The notes under the pieces: model-generated
What the model was told of the DNA's origin: nothing
Seen by the model: the letters and a program-made list of their open reading frames with translations, nothing else
Database searches by the model: none
In this document: one piece after another, positions 52,346 to 60,980 of the stretch
Layout of the letters: the number at the start of each line of letters is the position of its first letter
How positions within the stretch are numbered: the stretch's first letter is position 1
Made by a program: the position numbers and the translations under genes
Assembly (NCBI RefSeq): GCF_008330225.1
Contig: NZ_CP042466.1
Span: forward strand, 2,598,001 to 2,662,000
DNA: 64,000 nucleotides
Source of the DNA: Geobacter sp. FeAm09
GTDB lineage: Bacteria > Desulfobacterota > Desulfuromonadia > Geobacterales > Pseudopelobacteraceae
Direction of reading: 5' to 3'

Positions 52346-53767
52346 CTATTCAGAGTATTCCTTCCAGACCAGGCCGGATGTCGATTCAAATTTTGTTATG
52401 CTGTCGGTATCCTCGATGCTGCCGGTAAATGCGGCATCGTCATCCCAGAGGACCCCTTCCGGCATGAGTATTCGGGCCACGATCTCCTTTCCGCCGACCG
52501 TACGCGGATGCACGGCCTTTTTAACCCGCTTTGCCGTTGCTTCATAAAGGATCAGAGCAAAGGAGGCGTCGCAATTGCCGCAATGCTCTTGCGAAAATGT
52601 ATAGACCCCTTCCCTGGCCTTCTCGACGACCGCTTCCCGGATGTCGGCGCGGGTTGCCACCATGACCGGAAAGACCGGCGTACCGCTGCGGGCCTCGGTA
52701 CGGGTGAACGGCCTGTCCCGCCGCGCCTTTTTGAACTCCTTGAAGGTGACGGTCAACGGTGGATGCTTTTTGCCGGAGATGACCAGTTTAAGGTCACCCG
52801 TAACAATGGGGACCGGAATGCCTTTCACCGCTTGAGTGTTCTGCATCCTGGCCAGTTGATCCAACCAGCTCTTCTCTGCCGCCAATCGGTTGCTCTCCTG
52901 AAGCAGCCGGTCCCTTTTCTGCTGATCTGCCTTGCGGAGCGCCTCTTCACGGCTCCTGCGGTCACGCTCCGCCTGTTCGCGGGCTAGCTGTTCCTGCCGG
53001 GCCTTGTCACGGACAAGCCGCTCCTGCTCCACCCTGCGGAGTTCTGCCTCGCGGGCGGTGCGCTCCTGGTCCGCCGTCAGGCGGGCGGCCTGTTCCCAGG
53101 CAACTCTCTCCCGCTCCCGGCGTTCCTGCTCTTGGCGCTCCAATGCCAGACGGGCCGACTCCGCCTGCCGAGCGGCTTCTTCCTCTGCCCTGCGCTTCTC
53201 CTCTTCATGCATGGCAGCACGGCGGTCCTTTTCCTGCCCGGCGGCGGGGGTGCCGCCATCGGCCGCCGCCGGTCCCTGCTGCTGTGGGGCGTTGCCGGTG
53301 GCCGCCGTGTCTGTCGCGGGCCGAGGCCGCCGTTGCGCAACGATCTGCCCGAGAGAACGTGGCATGACCATCTCCGGGACGCCCCCCTCGTCGACGGGTG
53401 GTGCGGGCGTTTCGTCGTTCTCTTCAGCAGCCGCCTGCTCCAATGGGGGGACCGCCTCTTCAGGAGCACCCGGGGCTGCCGCCAGGGCGCCATGGTCAGG
53501 AGGGGTATTCGAGGCGTCCTGGTGCCACGGCGGTGCGTCCGAAGGCGTCTCCCCGCCGCCAGGGAAGAAAATCGAGGAGAGCCGGAAGAATTCGTTTTTT
53601 TCCGCGGTTGCGGCTACCGGCAGTTGCATCACCGGCGCGATCATGGCGGCGAACATCAGGCTGTGTACGAACAGGGAGCCGACAACCGAGCAGAACAGGA
53701 GGCGGCTGCATGCCTTTCTGCGAGCGAGCAGTATGGCCCTGTTTGCGTATGGCGCGGGCAACGGCAT
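52346..53767 (-). CDS. TolA/TonB-like membrane-anchored coiled-coil protein
   Basis: A 473-residue protein. N-terminal membrane helix (residues about 22-45), a Pro/Ala-rich periplasmic stretch, and a long charged coiled coil at about 180-320 (Glu, Arg, Gln repeats as in TolA). The C-terminal domain at about 330-473 (KGIPVPIVTGDLKLVISGKK; SQEHCGNCDASFALILYEA) has no name I can give and one Cys pair. Start at 53767 (MPLPAPYANRA) follows GAAGG; a GTG at 53815 lacks a site. Downstream of two PMT-like membrane proteins, likely in one operon. Confidence 0.65.
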   Translation of the reverse strand: MPLPAPYANRAILLARRKACSRLLFCSVVGSLFVHSLMFAAMIAPVMQLPVAATAEKNEFFRLSSIFFPGGGETPSDAPPWHQDASNTPPDHGALAAAPGAPEEAVPPLEQAAAEENDETPAPPVDEGGVPEMVMPRSLGQIVAQRRPRPATDTAATGNAPQQQGPAAADGGTPAAGQEKDRRAAMHEEEKRRAEEEAARQAESARLALERQEQERRERERVAWEQAARLTADQERTAREAELRRVEQERLVRDKARQEQLAREQAERDRRSREEALRKADQQKRDRLLQESNRLAAEKSWLDQLARMQNTQAVKGIPVPIVTGDLKLVISGKKHPPLTVTFKEFKKARRDRPFTRTEARSGTPVFPVMVATRADIREAVVEKAREGVYTFSQEHCGNCDASFALILYEATAKRVKKAVHPRTVGGKEIVARILMPEGVLWDDDAAFTGSIEDTDSITKFESTSGLVWKEYSE

Positions 53768-53825
53768 CACCCCTTCTCGTCGATGATGGAGCGCGTACTC
53801 CGGGACGCCCTCCACCGGGAGGGAA

Positions 53826-55400
53826 TCATTTCTTCACCTCGTCGCTTGCCGCAAGCTGCCGGTTCGGATACTTTTCTATCAGGTAGCCATATTCGGGGCT
53901 ATTCCTCACAAAGACGCTGGCAACCTTGTCGGAATAGACCAGCCGCCACCCGGGCATTGCCTGCAGGAAACGGGCGAGAACGGAATTGGTATCGAAAAAG
54001 ACCCACCCGACGGCATATTTGTCGAGCACCTTCTCCCACCCGGCTTGTAACGTCGTGACCTTGAAGTAGTCCTTCAAAATGCCGGCGGAGTGGTACATGT
54101 CGAGCCGTCCGTCGATGAAAACCTGATATTGGCCGGGAAGCGCGTAGATCATCACATCGCCGAACTCGTCGTTGTTGAAGACATTGCCGGGAATCCGCTC
54201 CCGCTGCAAAAATTCCAGGGCGGCCACCGGTTTGATCTTTGGGTCGAAACCGTAGGATACCCTGCCGGAGACGATGGCGACCGTTATCGCCAGGGTCATC
54301 AGGACCGGCCACAGCCGCCCCCGCGCCAGCGCCTCGACCGAGGCGACAGTGGCTTCGCGTCCGCGGAAAAAACGGGCGATCCGGGGAAAATGCTCCTCCA
54401 TGCCGATATCCAGATGACAGGTGACGATCGGCAGAAGGATCAGGGCAAAAAGCGGGGTGTAGCGCACGGAATAAAGAGCCATATTCAGAAAAAACAAGAT
54501 CAGGAAGAGATGTACCGGCGACATTTTGCGCCGGCTGACAACGGGAACGGCCACCAGGATAAAGAGGAGGTATTTGAGCATCTGCGATTCGTGAAAGTTC
54601 GGCGACAGAAACTCCTGGACGCTGTCCATGAGCGTCTTGTCCAGGGCCAATTGAAAGGGAAACAGGAAGATTTTGTAGCCGAGGGGGTTGAGCAGCGCCG
54701 CGGCCAGCGCCAGGCCAAGAATCTTCAACAACAGGGCGACCCGCTGCCTGGCCACGGCAACCCATTGCGTACGGTCGACGAAATAGAGGGACAGATTGCC
54801 GGCAAGATAGAGGAAAACGAGAAATATGCCGACGACATACCCGCCATGCAGGTTGACCCAGAGGACCATGCTCGCAGGGAGCAGCCATGCCCGTATCGCC
54901 CCTCCGTCCTGCAGTTTTTCCAGGGCGATATACCAGGAAAGCATGAACAGCAGGGAAAATATGTGCGGCCGGGCGAGCCAGTGCATCTTGGCCGATGCGA
55001 TGAACAGGAGCAGGATGGCCGACGACAGGAGCATGCCCGCCCCCCGGCCACGGAGCATCCGGAACAGGAGAATGTTGGTGACGGCAATCACCAGGGAAAA
55101 GAGCAGCACGACCCCCGGCAAGCCGGCAACGCGATGGCAGAGGGCCATGATGATCTCGGCAAGCCACTCGTGGGCGGTCCACGGGAGCTGCGGCCGGATA
55201 TGCGCGAACGGATCGAAGTGCAGGATGGTGCCGCTCTTCAGCATCAGTTCGCCCGCCCTGATGTGGTAGCCGGTATCCCCGTCGCCCAGCATCCGCATGC
55301 CGGCGAAGACAGTGGTGTACAGCAGCACGGCGCCAAACAGGACGTCGGATACGCGGGGGATCAGGTAGTGGCGCACCATGCGGGCCGTTTTCGTTGTCAT
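53826..55400 (-). CDS. Multipass membrane protein, PMT/oligosaccharyl-transferase-like
   Basis: A 524-residue protein with about ten to eleven helices. Features of GT-C glycosyltransferases are an acidic first loop (GDGDTGYHIRAGELML), W-T-A-H-E-W-L-A-E and a C-terminal soluble region. The soluble region carries NVFNNDEFGDVMIYALPGQY and FIDGRLDMY, common in bacterial membrane proteins of this kind. The ATG at 55400 overlaps the stop of the previous gene (ATGA). Likely transfers a sugar from a polyprenyl carrier; acceptor unknown. Confidence 0.7.
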   Translation of the reverse strand: MTTKTARMVRHYLIPRVSDVLFGAVLLYTTVFAGMRMLGDGDTGYHIRAGELMLKSGTILHFDPFAHIRPQLPWTAHEWLAEIIMALCHRVAGLPGVVLLFSLVIAVTNILLFRMLRGRGAGMLLSSAILLLFIASAKMHWLARPHIFSLLFMLSWYIALEKLQDGGAIRAWLLPASMVLWVNLHGGYVVGIFLVFLYLAGNLSLYFVDRTQWVAVARQRVALLLKILGLALAAALLNPLGYKIFLFPFQLALDKTLMDSVQEFLSPNFHESQMLKYLLFILVAVPVVSRRKMSPVHLFLILFFLNMALYSVRYTPLFALILLPIVTCHLDIGMEEHFPRIARFFRGREATVASVEALARGRLWPVLMTLAITVAIVSGRVSYGFDPKIKPVAALEFLQRERIPGNVFNNDEFGDVMIYALPGQYQVFIDGRLDMYHSAGILKDYFKVTTLQAGWEKVLDKYAVGWVFFDTNSVLARFLQAMPGWRLVYSDKVASVFVRNSPEYGYLIEKYPNRQLAASDEVKK

Positions 55401-56941
55401 GGCATGCTCCCCCCAACGGTCAAGGGAAGTTTCGGGTACAGGCGGTTCACCAGGAGAATGGGGCCGGAAGCCACATAGCTCTCCGGAAGCAGGACATCCA
55501 CCCGGATGCCGTCCGGGTGGAACTTGTGCTCCCGGTAGTCCGTATTGACCAGGGAAGCGAAGCGGCTGATTCCCCGGGGCAGTTCGATAGTTTTCATGCG
55601 GAAAGTCCGGCGGTTCTTGCCCCCGAGGAACTCGCGGACCTGTCCGTCCGGAGCCACGGTGTATTCGGCCTGGTAGGCGGTATATTCCGGGAGGTAGTAC
55701 ATCACGTGCCTGAATCCGTAAAAGATGTACGGCCCGATGAACAGCGCCGTGACAGCAGGATCGAACGTTTTGAGATGCTCGAGCATGCGGGCCAGGTCCC
55801 GGTCGTGCTTGCGGATGATGGAGGCGGAAATGGGATAGGCCGAAAAGAGAAACAGGGCGAGGTTGACGCCGACGAGGACCGCGGCAATGATGAGGTTCCA
55901 GTTCCACGCCAGCAAGGTTGACAGCTCCCGATGGAGATACTCCACCGCCCGGGCCAGCAGGATATACAGGGGGGGCGTGAAGATCAGGGCATAGCCGGGG
56001 TTTGCGGGGTGTATGAAGATCAGCAGGTAGAAGAGAACGGCCGGCGCGATCCAGATGGCGAAAAAAAGCCGTTTCTCCTTGTCCATCTGTCCGCATATCC
56101 CCCGGCGTAGCGCGATATACCCGCAAAAGAGGAGAACCACGACCCCGGCGCCGATACCGCAGGTGGTAAAATTGAGCAGGGTGTAGGCATACACCAGGAG
56201 CATCCCCGGCCCCTGTTCGAAGACGTTGTTGTGCCCCGTATTGAAATGCCAGAGTTCGCGGAATGCGGAACTGTATGCCTCCCAACCTCCGGTGGCGGCA
56301 ATCATCGGCACGAACCAGGCCAGGGTGACACAAGTGAACGCAACAGCGCCGAACAAAAGCAGACGCAACGGCAATCTCCGGCAGGCATACATCACCAGCG
56401 GGAGGAGAAAAATCGGGGTATTCTGTCTAATGCCGCCTGAGAGCGCCAGAATGATGGCAAGCGGCAGCCAGACTGCATGCTTCTTCCCGGCAACAATTTT
56501 CCAGCAGAGGTAGGCGATTGCCGCGCTGAAAAAGCTCTCCAGGCCGTAGTTCAGGGCGACCGCGCCGTGGAACCAGAGGTTGGGGCTGGTGATGGCCAGG
56601 ATTGCCGCAAGAAGCGCGCAGCGCCCGCCGAACATGTCCCGCGCCAGAAGATAGACCACGACCACACACCCGGAGGTAAACAGGACACTGAGGGTTATGA
56701 ACACCAGGTTCGGATCATCGACGGCCAGGCGGACCAGGCGCCCCAGCAGGACGTAGAGGAAATAGCCCGGCGGATGGGGCTGGTGGAGGCGGATGTCATA
56801 GTGATCGAGCGCCAGGGCGTACTGCACCGAATCGATGTGATACAGCAGACGGCCGGCAAAGGGGATGCGGGTCAGAATCGTCATGAAGAACAACAGCAAG
56901 GGGACCATCGGTCCCGGCGTAGTGGTACTGGGCAGCTTCAT
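55397..56941 (-). CDS. GT-C family membrane glycosyltransferase (PMT/ArnT-like)
   Basis: A 514-residue protein with about 11 helices. The first loop motif LYHIDSVQYALALDHYDIRL, with HQPHPPGYFLYVLLGRL, is typical of PMT-2 type glycosyltransferases, in which the acidic residue is catalytic. C-terminal periplasmic domain. GGAG site before the ATG at 56941. Forms a coupled pair with the next gene. With the polyprenyl-type GT at 50305, the set could glycosylate an envelope lipid or the Tad pilus; that is inference. Confidence 0.8.
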   Translation of the reverse strand: MKLPSTTTPGPMVPLLLFFMTILTRIPFAGRLLYHIDSVQYALALDHYDIRLHQPHPPGYFLYVLLGRLVRLAVDDPNLVFITLSVLFTSGCVVVVYLLARDMFGGRCALLAAILAITSPNLWFHGAVALNYGLESFFSAAIAYLCWKIVAGKKHAVWLPLAIILALSGGIRQNTPIFLLPLVMYACRRLPLRLLLFGAVAFTCVTLAWFVPMIAATGGWEAYSSAFRELWHFNTGHNNVFEQGPGMLLVYAYTLLNFTTCGIGAGVVVLLFCGYIALRRGICGQMDKEKRLFFAIWIAPAVLFYLLIFIHPANPGYALIFTPPLYILLARAVEYLHRELSTLLAWNWNLIIAAVLVGVNLALFLFSAYPISASIIRKHDRDLARMLEHLKTFDPAVTALFIGPYIFYGFRHVMYYLPEYTAYQAEYTVAPDGQVREFLGGKNRRTFRMKTIELPRGISRFASLVNTDYREHKFHPDGIRVDVLLPESYVASGPILLVNRLYPKLPLTVGGSMP

Positions 56942-56962
56942 GCAGGCTCCGCAGACAGGGGT

Positions 56963-57304
56963 TCACAGGATTTCAATCGTCTCACCGATGGCAAGGGTGG
57001 TGCTGGCCAGGGTCCCGGCCGGCAGTTCGATGACCGATGCCGCGCAGGGATAGACCGGGGATATCCGGTTGGGCGGCAGGTCGGGGATCAGGGCCATCAC
57101 CCGGTTGGCCCCGTCCAGGAAAACAGCGTCGATGGCGAACTTCATGCCGATGGTATGGATGCCCTTGCACGGCTTGATCCAGAGCGCCTCCCCGGGGTCG
57201 AGCGATTTTCGTCCCAAAAGCCCCTTCATGCGCGCCAAAAGCGAATGGGCCGCATGGACGTTTCCGGCCAGCTCCCGAACCGGTCCCGCGACGACCGCAC
57301 GCAT
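56963..57304 (-). CDS. DUF192 family protein
   Basis: A 113-residue DUF192 domain (COG1430): ARMKGLLGRKSLDPGEALWI, KPCKGIHTIGMKFAIDAVFL, and PCAASVIELPAGT. Usually exported, but here there is no signal peptide visible. Its start directly abuts the stop of the beta-barrel gene (TAG-ATG). Function of the family unknown. Confidence 0.9.
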   Translation of the reverse strand: MRAVVAGPVRELAGNVHAAHSLLARMKGLLGRKSLDPGEALWIKPCKGIHTIGMKFAIDAVFLDGANRVMALIPDLPPNRISPVYPCAASVIELPAGTLASTTLAIGETIEIL

Positions 57305-57922
57305 CTAGCGCCAGAAGGTTTCGGACAGGAACAGGCGGATGCCGAAGGTCCCCTGGACCCAGTAGGGATCGTATTCCCCCACCTTGGTCGATCCGCTCAG
57401 GATGTCGCCGGAGATCGTCCGCACCGCTCGGGCTTCGGCGGTCAGGGCGACCCCCTTGGTCAGGAACCAGTCAACCCCGGCACTGACGTGCCCCCCATAC
57501 GTCCAGTCCAGGTCATAATCGTTGCCGCCCACATGCTTCAGGCTCCCCTTGATGAAATCGGCCCCGAGGCCGATGTAGGGCACCACCGGGCTCGTGGGGA
57601 TAATCCGGCATTGCAGGCCAAGGCCGATGTCGGTGAGCGTCGCTTCATACGCCTTGATCCCGCCGTTTTTCACATCCAGCTTGGGCAAGTGGATAACGTC
57701 CACCTCGGCCGCCACATAGTCGCCGAAACCGTAGAGCAGTCCGCCGCCGCCGGCAAACCCGGTCTTTGTCCCGGAGGTGCCGTTGATGAAATCGTCCTTC
57801 ACGGGAGTGGCGAACCCGAGCTTGCCGGTGAACCCCAGCCGATTGCCGATGGTGCCGGCCATGGCGGTGGAGGCGAAAAGTACCAGTATGGAAACGACGA
57901 TTGCCTTGAAAGCCTTATGCAT
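57305..57922 (-). CDS. Outer-membrane beta-barrel protein
   Basis: A 205-residue protein with a signal peptide (KAIVVSILVLFASTAMAG). Alternating hydrophobic strands and aromatic belts (RLGFTGKLGFATPV; YGFGDYVAAEVDVIHLP; PYIGLGADFIKG; GHVSAGVDWFLTKG) indicate an eight-stranded barrel of the OmpA/OmpW-like kind. It ends in ETFWR rather than the usual terminal Phe. GGAGGGTCACC precedes the ATG. Confidence 0.75.
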   Translation of the reverse strand: MHKAFKAIVVSILVLFASTAMAGTIGNRLGFTGKLGFATPVKDDFINGTSGTKTGFAGGGGLLYGFGDYVAAEVDVIHLPKLDVKNGGIKAYEATLTDIGLGLQCRIIPTSPVVPYIGLGADFIKGSLKHVGGNDYDLDWTYGGHVSAGVDWFLTKGVALTAEARAVRTISGDILSGSTKVGEYDPYWVQGTFGIRLFLSETFWR

Positions 57923-57945
57923 GGTGACCCTCCGGGAGTGTGGTA

Positions 57946-58830
57946 TTACTGCCGTAAAATCGTTGCCGACGCCGTTTGCCCCGCGCTATCCAGCACGGAA
58001 ACCGTCACCGTTTCAGGCCAAAGAGATGCGTCAGCAAGTGTTGTCGTTAGGGTTGTGCCGGAAAGGCTCACCGTAACGCGTGCCGTATTGCTGGAATTGA
58101 CGGTGTACGGACCAGCGCCACCGGATATGGTAAGCGTTCTCGTTGCATTCACACCATCGCCGGCGGCAAAGGTAAGGTTTGAAGGAGCCAGTGCCAGAGC
58201 GGAGGCTTTGGAATCCAGGTGGTAAAGTTGGCCCACATAAGCCGTCACCGGCACCGTGTCATTTGTCACGGCTTTATATACGACCGTAACCGTAGTGAAG
58301 GCGTCAACCGGGGGAGAGGTGATGTCAACGACAACATTGAATATGCCCATGCCGGCCGAGTCGGTTGTGATAGTCTGCCGATTCGTCTCCGGATTCGGCG
58401 CGGTAACCGTTCCACCGACAGTTGTCGGCACCAAAAAGCCAACCGTCACATCATTGGGGTTAAGGGTTGTGATGCTGTAAACGTACATGGTAACCGGCAC
58501 CCCCACCCGTGGGGTGCCATTGGAATCCGTCAGCTTGAACGGAATCGGTTGGTAGACACCCACGACCGGGGTAACCGCGGGGTTCACGGTTTTTGTAAAT
58601 TCACTGAGCATATTCGTTTGCGATCCGGGCTGTGAACTTGCCGTATCGGTAAACATGATGACGCCTGCGGCGCTGGTTCCCGTCCCGCCTCCCGAACCCG
58701 ACCCGTTCGTGCCCGTCGAAAACGGATCGCTTACCGAGCCGTTCGTACCCGCATTCGAGCCGCCGCAGCCCGTCAATGCCAGTGAAGACAACAGCAGAAT
58801 GCATGGGAATAGCCGTTTCAGGTATCTCAT
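57946..58830 (-). CDS. Surface lipoprotein with Ig-like domains
   Basis: A 294-residue lipoprotein (lipobox LTGC, then a Gly/Ser linker). One Ig-like unit around PFKLTDSNGTPRVGVPVTMY, and one near the end (SNLTFAAGDGVNATRTLTIS; ARVTVSLSGTTLTTTLADAS). The start at 58830 (MRYLKRLFPCILLL) has AGGAGGGGCTTTCAT. Follows the tad terminator and leads the chain of envelope genes. Possible adhesin or matrix anchor. Confidence 0.7.
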   Translation of the reverse strand: MRYLKRLFPCILLLSSLALTGCGGSNAGTNGSVSDPFSTGTNGSGSGGGTGTSAAGVIMFTDTASSQPGSQTNMLSEFTKTVNPAVTPVVGVYQPIPFKLTDSNGTPRVGVPVTMYVYSITTLNPNDVTVGFLVPTTVGGTVTAPNPETNRQTITTDSAGMGIFNVVVDITSPPVDAFTTVTVVYKAVTNDTVPVTAYVGQLYHLDSKASALALAPSNLTFAAGDGVNATRTLTISGGAGPYTVNSSNTARVTVSLSGTTLTTTLADASLWPETVTVSVLDSAGQTASATILRQ

Positions 58831-58917
58831 ATGAAAGCCCCTCCTGAGGTTCGAGTATCGATCCAAAAAACGCTCTATGCACAGCGCAACGGACAACGGT
58901 CCGGTAATGATTCAGAG

Positions 58918-58966
58918 CCCCCCGGGCGGCGTGCCGGATACCGGCAGCGACGGACCGCCCGGGGGG
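58918..58966 (-). terminator. 12-bp GC-rich hairpin after the tad genes
   Basis: CCCCCCGGGCGG (58918-58929) pairs perfectly with 58955-58966 across a 25-base loop. It is about ten bases past the stop of the 27-residue gene and before the lipoprotein gene. No T run follows on the minus strand, so efficiency is uncertain. Confidence 0.6.
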
Positions 58967-58975
58967 GGTGCAGAG

Positions 58976-59059
58976 CTATTTCTTGCCCATCCTTACGTAC
59001 AGCAGCGCCAGTTCCACAGCAATGACCAACAGTAGAATGCTATTGACATCCGGTTTCAT
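58976..59059 (-). CDS. 27-residue membrane peptide at the end of the tad operon
   Basis: ATG at 59057-59059, preceded by AGAAAGGGGGCGCGTAC, encodes MKPDVNSILLLVIAVELALL followed by YVRMGKK and a TAG stop. It is one hydrophobic helix with a short basic end. It lies 22 bp downstream of tadC and just before a terminator. Could be a small pilus-assembly accessory or an insertion factor for the membrane. Too short for a family assignment. Confidence 0.5.
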   Translation of the reverse strand: MKPDVNSILLLVIAVELALLYVRMGKK

Positions 59060-59081
59060 GTACGCGCCCCCTTTCTGTGGA

Positions 59082-59996
59082 TTATTTGAAGATCTGGCCG
59101 ATCTTGATGATCGCCGGCCCCAACATCACAATGAGCAGTGCCGGAAAAATGAAAAACACGAGCGGGAAGAGCATCTTGACGGCGGTTTTTGCCGCCGCTT
59201 CCTCCGCGATCTGACGCCGCCTCACCCGGAGTGAGTCGGAATGGACCCGCAACGCCTGGCTGAGACTGGTGCCGAAGCGCTCCGTCTGGATCAGCATGGT
59301 CACGAATGCCCTCAGATCATCCTCGTCCGTCCGTTCGGCCATGTCGCGCAGGGATTCCGGCCGCGACTTCCCGGCCCTGGTCTCCATGGCGGAGATCTTC
59401 ATTTCCTCGGCCAGCGGGTTGCCCTTGAACTGCGGGTTCTCGCAGGCCCGCAGCATTGCGGCGTCAATGCTCATGCCCGCTTCCACACAGATGGTCAAAA
59501 GATCGAGGATATCCGGCAGCGTCTGGAAGATGAGCAGCTTGCGCATCCTGGACCTTCTCTGCACATAGACGCTGGGCAGGAGAAAGCCGATTATGGCCAG
59601 GGCCACCGTGACCAGCAGCATCTCCTGGTTGGCGATCTTGCCGGTCGGTGCCGTCACGAACATCATGAAGAGGGTGGGGAAAAGCAGGGTAAGGAGAACC
59701 TTGCAGCCAAAAAAGACGACCAGGCTCGATTTGCGGTACCCCGCCGAGACGAGCAGCTTCTCGTATTTGGAACGGTCCTTCCCTTCTTGGGGGAGGACCG
59801 CTCCGAGGCGGGAGAGAAACCGGCTCAAGGGCGTCGGCTTGGCAATGAGCGTCGGCGCTTCGAACGCCAGGGGCGTGACGACCAGCTTCGAGAGCCGTTC
59901 CTTGACGACCATGCGCCGGGAGATGTACCAGTACAGGGCAGTACCGGTAATCAGGGCGATGGACACGAAAACTGATCCGACGATCAACTTTATCAT
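59082..59996 (-). CDS. tadC: Tad pilus assembly inner-membrane protein TadC
   Basis: A 304-residue type II secretion F domain protein. Two hydrophobic segments at the N-terminus and a further pair at 110-145, then the cytoplasmic helical domain (TLPDILDLLTICVEAGMSID; SRPESLRDMAERTDEDDLRA) and a C-terminal helix. With TadB it forms the platform for Flp pilus assembly. Nine bases after tadB. Confidence 0.93.
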   Translation of the reverse strand: MIKLIVGSVFVSIALITGTALYWYISRRMVVKERLSKLVVTPLAFEAPTLIAKPTPLSRFLSRLGAVLPQEGKDRSKYEKLLVSAGYRKSSLVVFFGCKVLLTLLFPTLFMMFVTAPTGKIANQEMLLVTVALAIIGFLLPSVYVQRRSRMRKLLIFQTLPDILDLLTICVEAGMSIDAAMLRACENPQFKGNPLAEEMKISAMETRAGKSRPESLRDMAERTDEDDLRAFVTMLIQTERFGTSLSQALRVHSDSLRVRRRQIAEEAAAKTAVKMLFPLVFFIFPALLIVMLGPAIIKIGQIFK

Positions 59997-60005
59997 GGCG
60001 CCACC

Positions 60006-60968
60006 CTAGACCTTGATCGAGATGATTTTCTTGATCCACAGAAACCCGGAAAGCTGGGCGCAGATGGCGCCGATCAGCAGCTTGCTGCCGAGCTTCTCCT
60101 TGAACAGCACATCCTCGTAACCGGGCATCATGACGTTGAACATGAAAAAGGTGACGATGGGGAGAGCGGCCAGGATGTATCCCGACAACCGCCCCTGGGC
60201 GGTGATGACCTGCACCTGCCGCTTGATCTTCAGGCGTTCCCGGATCGTCCCGGCCAGTTTGTCGAGAATCTCCGACAGGTTCCCGCCGATATCGTTGTTG
60301 AGCTCAATGGAGGCCACGAAGAATCGCAAGTCGATACTCTCCATGCGGTCGGTCATGCCTGCCAGGGAGTCGGTAATCCTGAGGCCGAGCTTTTGCTGCT
60401 CGTAGGCGGTCTTGAAGAGATCGCGCAACGGTTCGTCCGACTCCTGGGCCACCAGTTCGATGGCGCTGGTCAGGGAGTGGCCGGCCCGCAGGGAGCGGGA
60501 GATCATGCTCAGGGCATCGGGCAGTTGTTCGGTAAACTTGTCCTGCCGCCGCATCTTCTTGACATAGAGGAACAAAAACGGGACCGCGGCAGCCACGGCG
60601 GCCGCACATACGGCGAAGATCAGCCGGTGGGTAAACAGAAACACCCCGAAGAAAGAGGCCGCCGGGAGAAGGATCACCAGCAGTATGAACGTCGTCAGAT
60701 CGATGGAGACCCCGGCGTGATCCAGGAGCCGCTCGATGGCGCGGCCCCAGCGAAGCATGGTTATCAACCGCTCGAATTGCGGCGTTTCCTTGATGATCTC
60801 CGAACGCAGGTCCTCGGACATGGCGTCGTCCGACCCTGCCTTGGCCATCCTGCGGAGCCGCCGTTTCAGGACCGCTTTCGGGGATTCCTGGGCTCTCATG
60901 TAGGCGAGCACAAGTGCCGATGCCAGCAGGAAGACGGCTACGAATGTGAAAAAAACGGCTAAGAACAT
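60006..60968 (-). CDS. tadB: Tad pilus assembly inner-membrane protein TadB
   Basis: A 320-residue type II secretion F domain protein. N-terminal helix, central T2SSF domain (EQLPDALSMISRSLRAGHSL; SAIELVAQESDEPLRDLFKT; LAGMTDRMESIDLRFFVASI) and C-terminal helices. Heterodimer partner of TadC. Twelve bp after cpaF on the same strand. Confidence 0.93.
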   Translation of the reverse strand: MFLAVFFTFVAVFLLASALVLAYMRAQESPKAVLKRRLRRMAKAGSDDAMSEDLRSEIIKETPQFERLITMLRWGRAIERLLDHAGVSIDLTTFILLVILLPAASFFGVFLFTHRLIFAVCAAAVAAAVPFLFLYVKKMRRQDKFTEQLPDALSMISRSLRAGHSLTSAIELVAQESDEPLRDLFKTAYEQQKLGLRITDSLAGMTDRMESIDLRFFVASIELNNDIGGNLSEILDKLAGTIRERLKIKRQVQVITAQGRLSGYILAALPIVTFFMFNVMMPGYEDVLFKEKLGSKLLIGAICAQLSGFLWIKKIISIKV

Positions 60969-60980
60969 GGCTGCCCCGCC

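Noticed and set aside
55401..56333. Upstream extension of the 53826-55400 membrane protein frame
   Set aside because: The in-frame extension overlaps the preceding glycosyltransferase completely and reads as non-membrane Pro/Arg-rich shadow; the ATGA overlap marks the true start.
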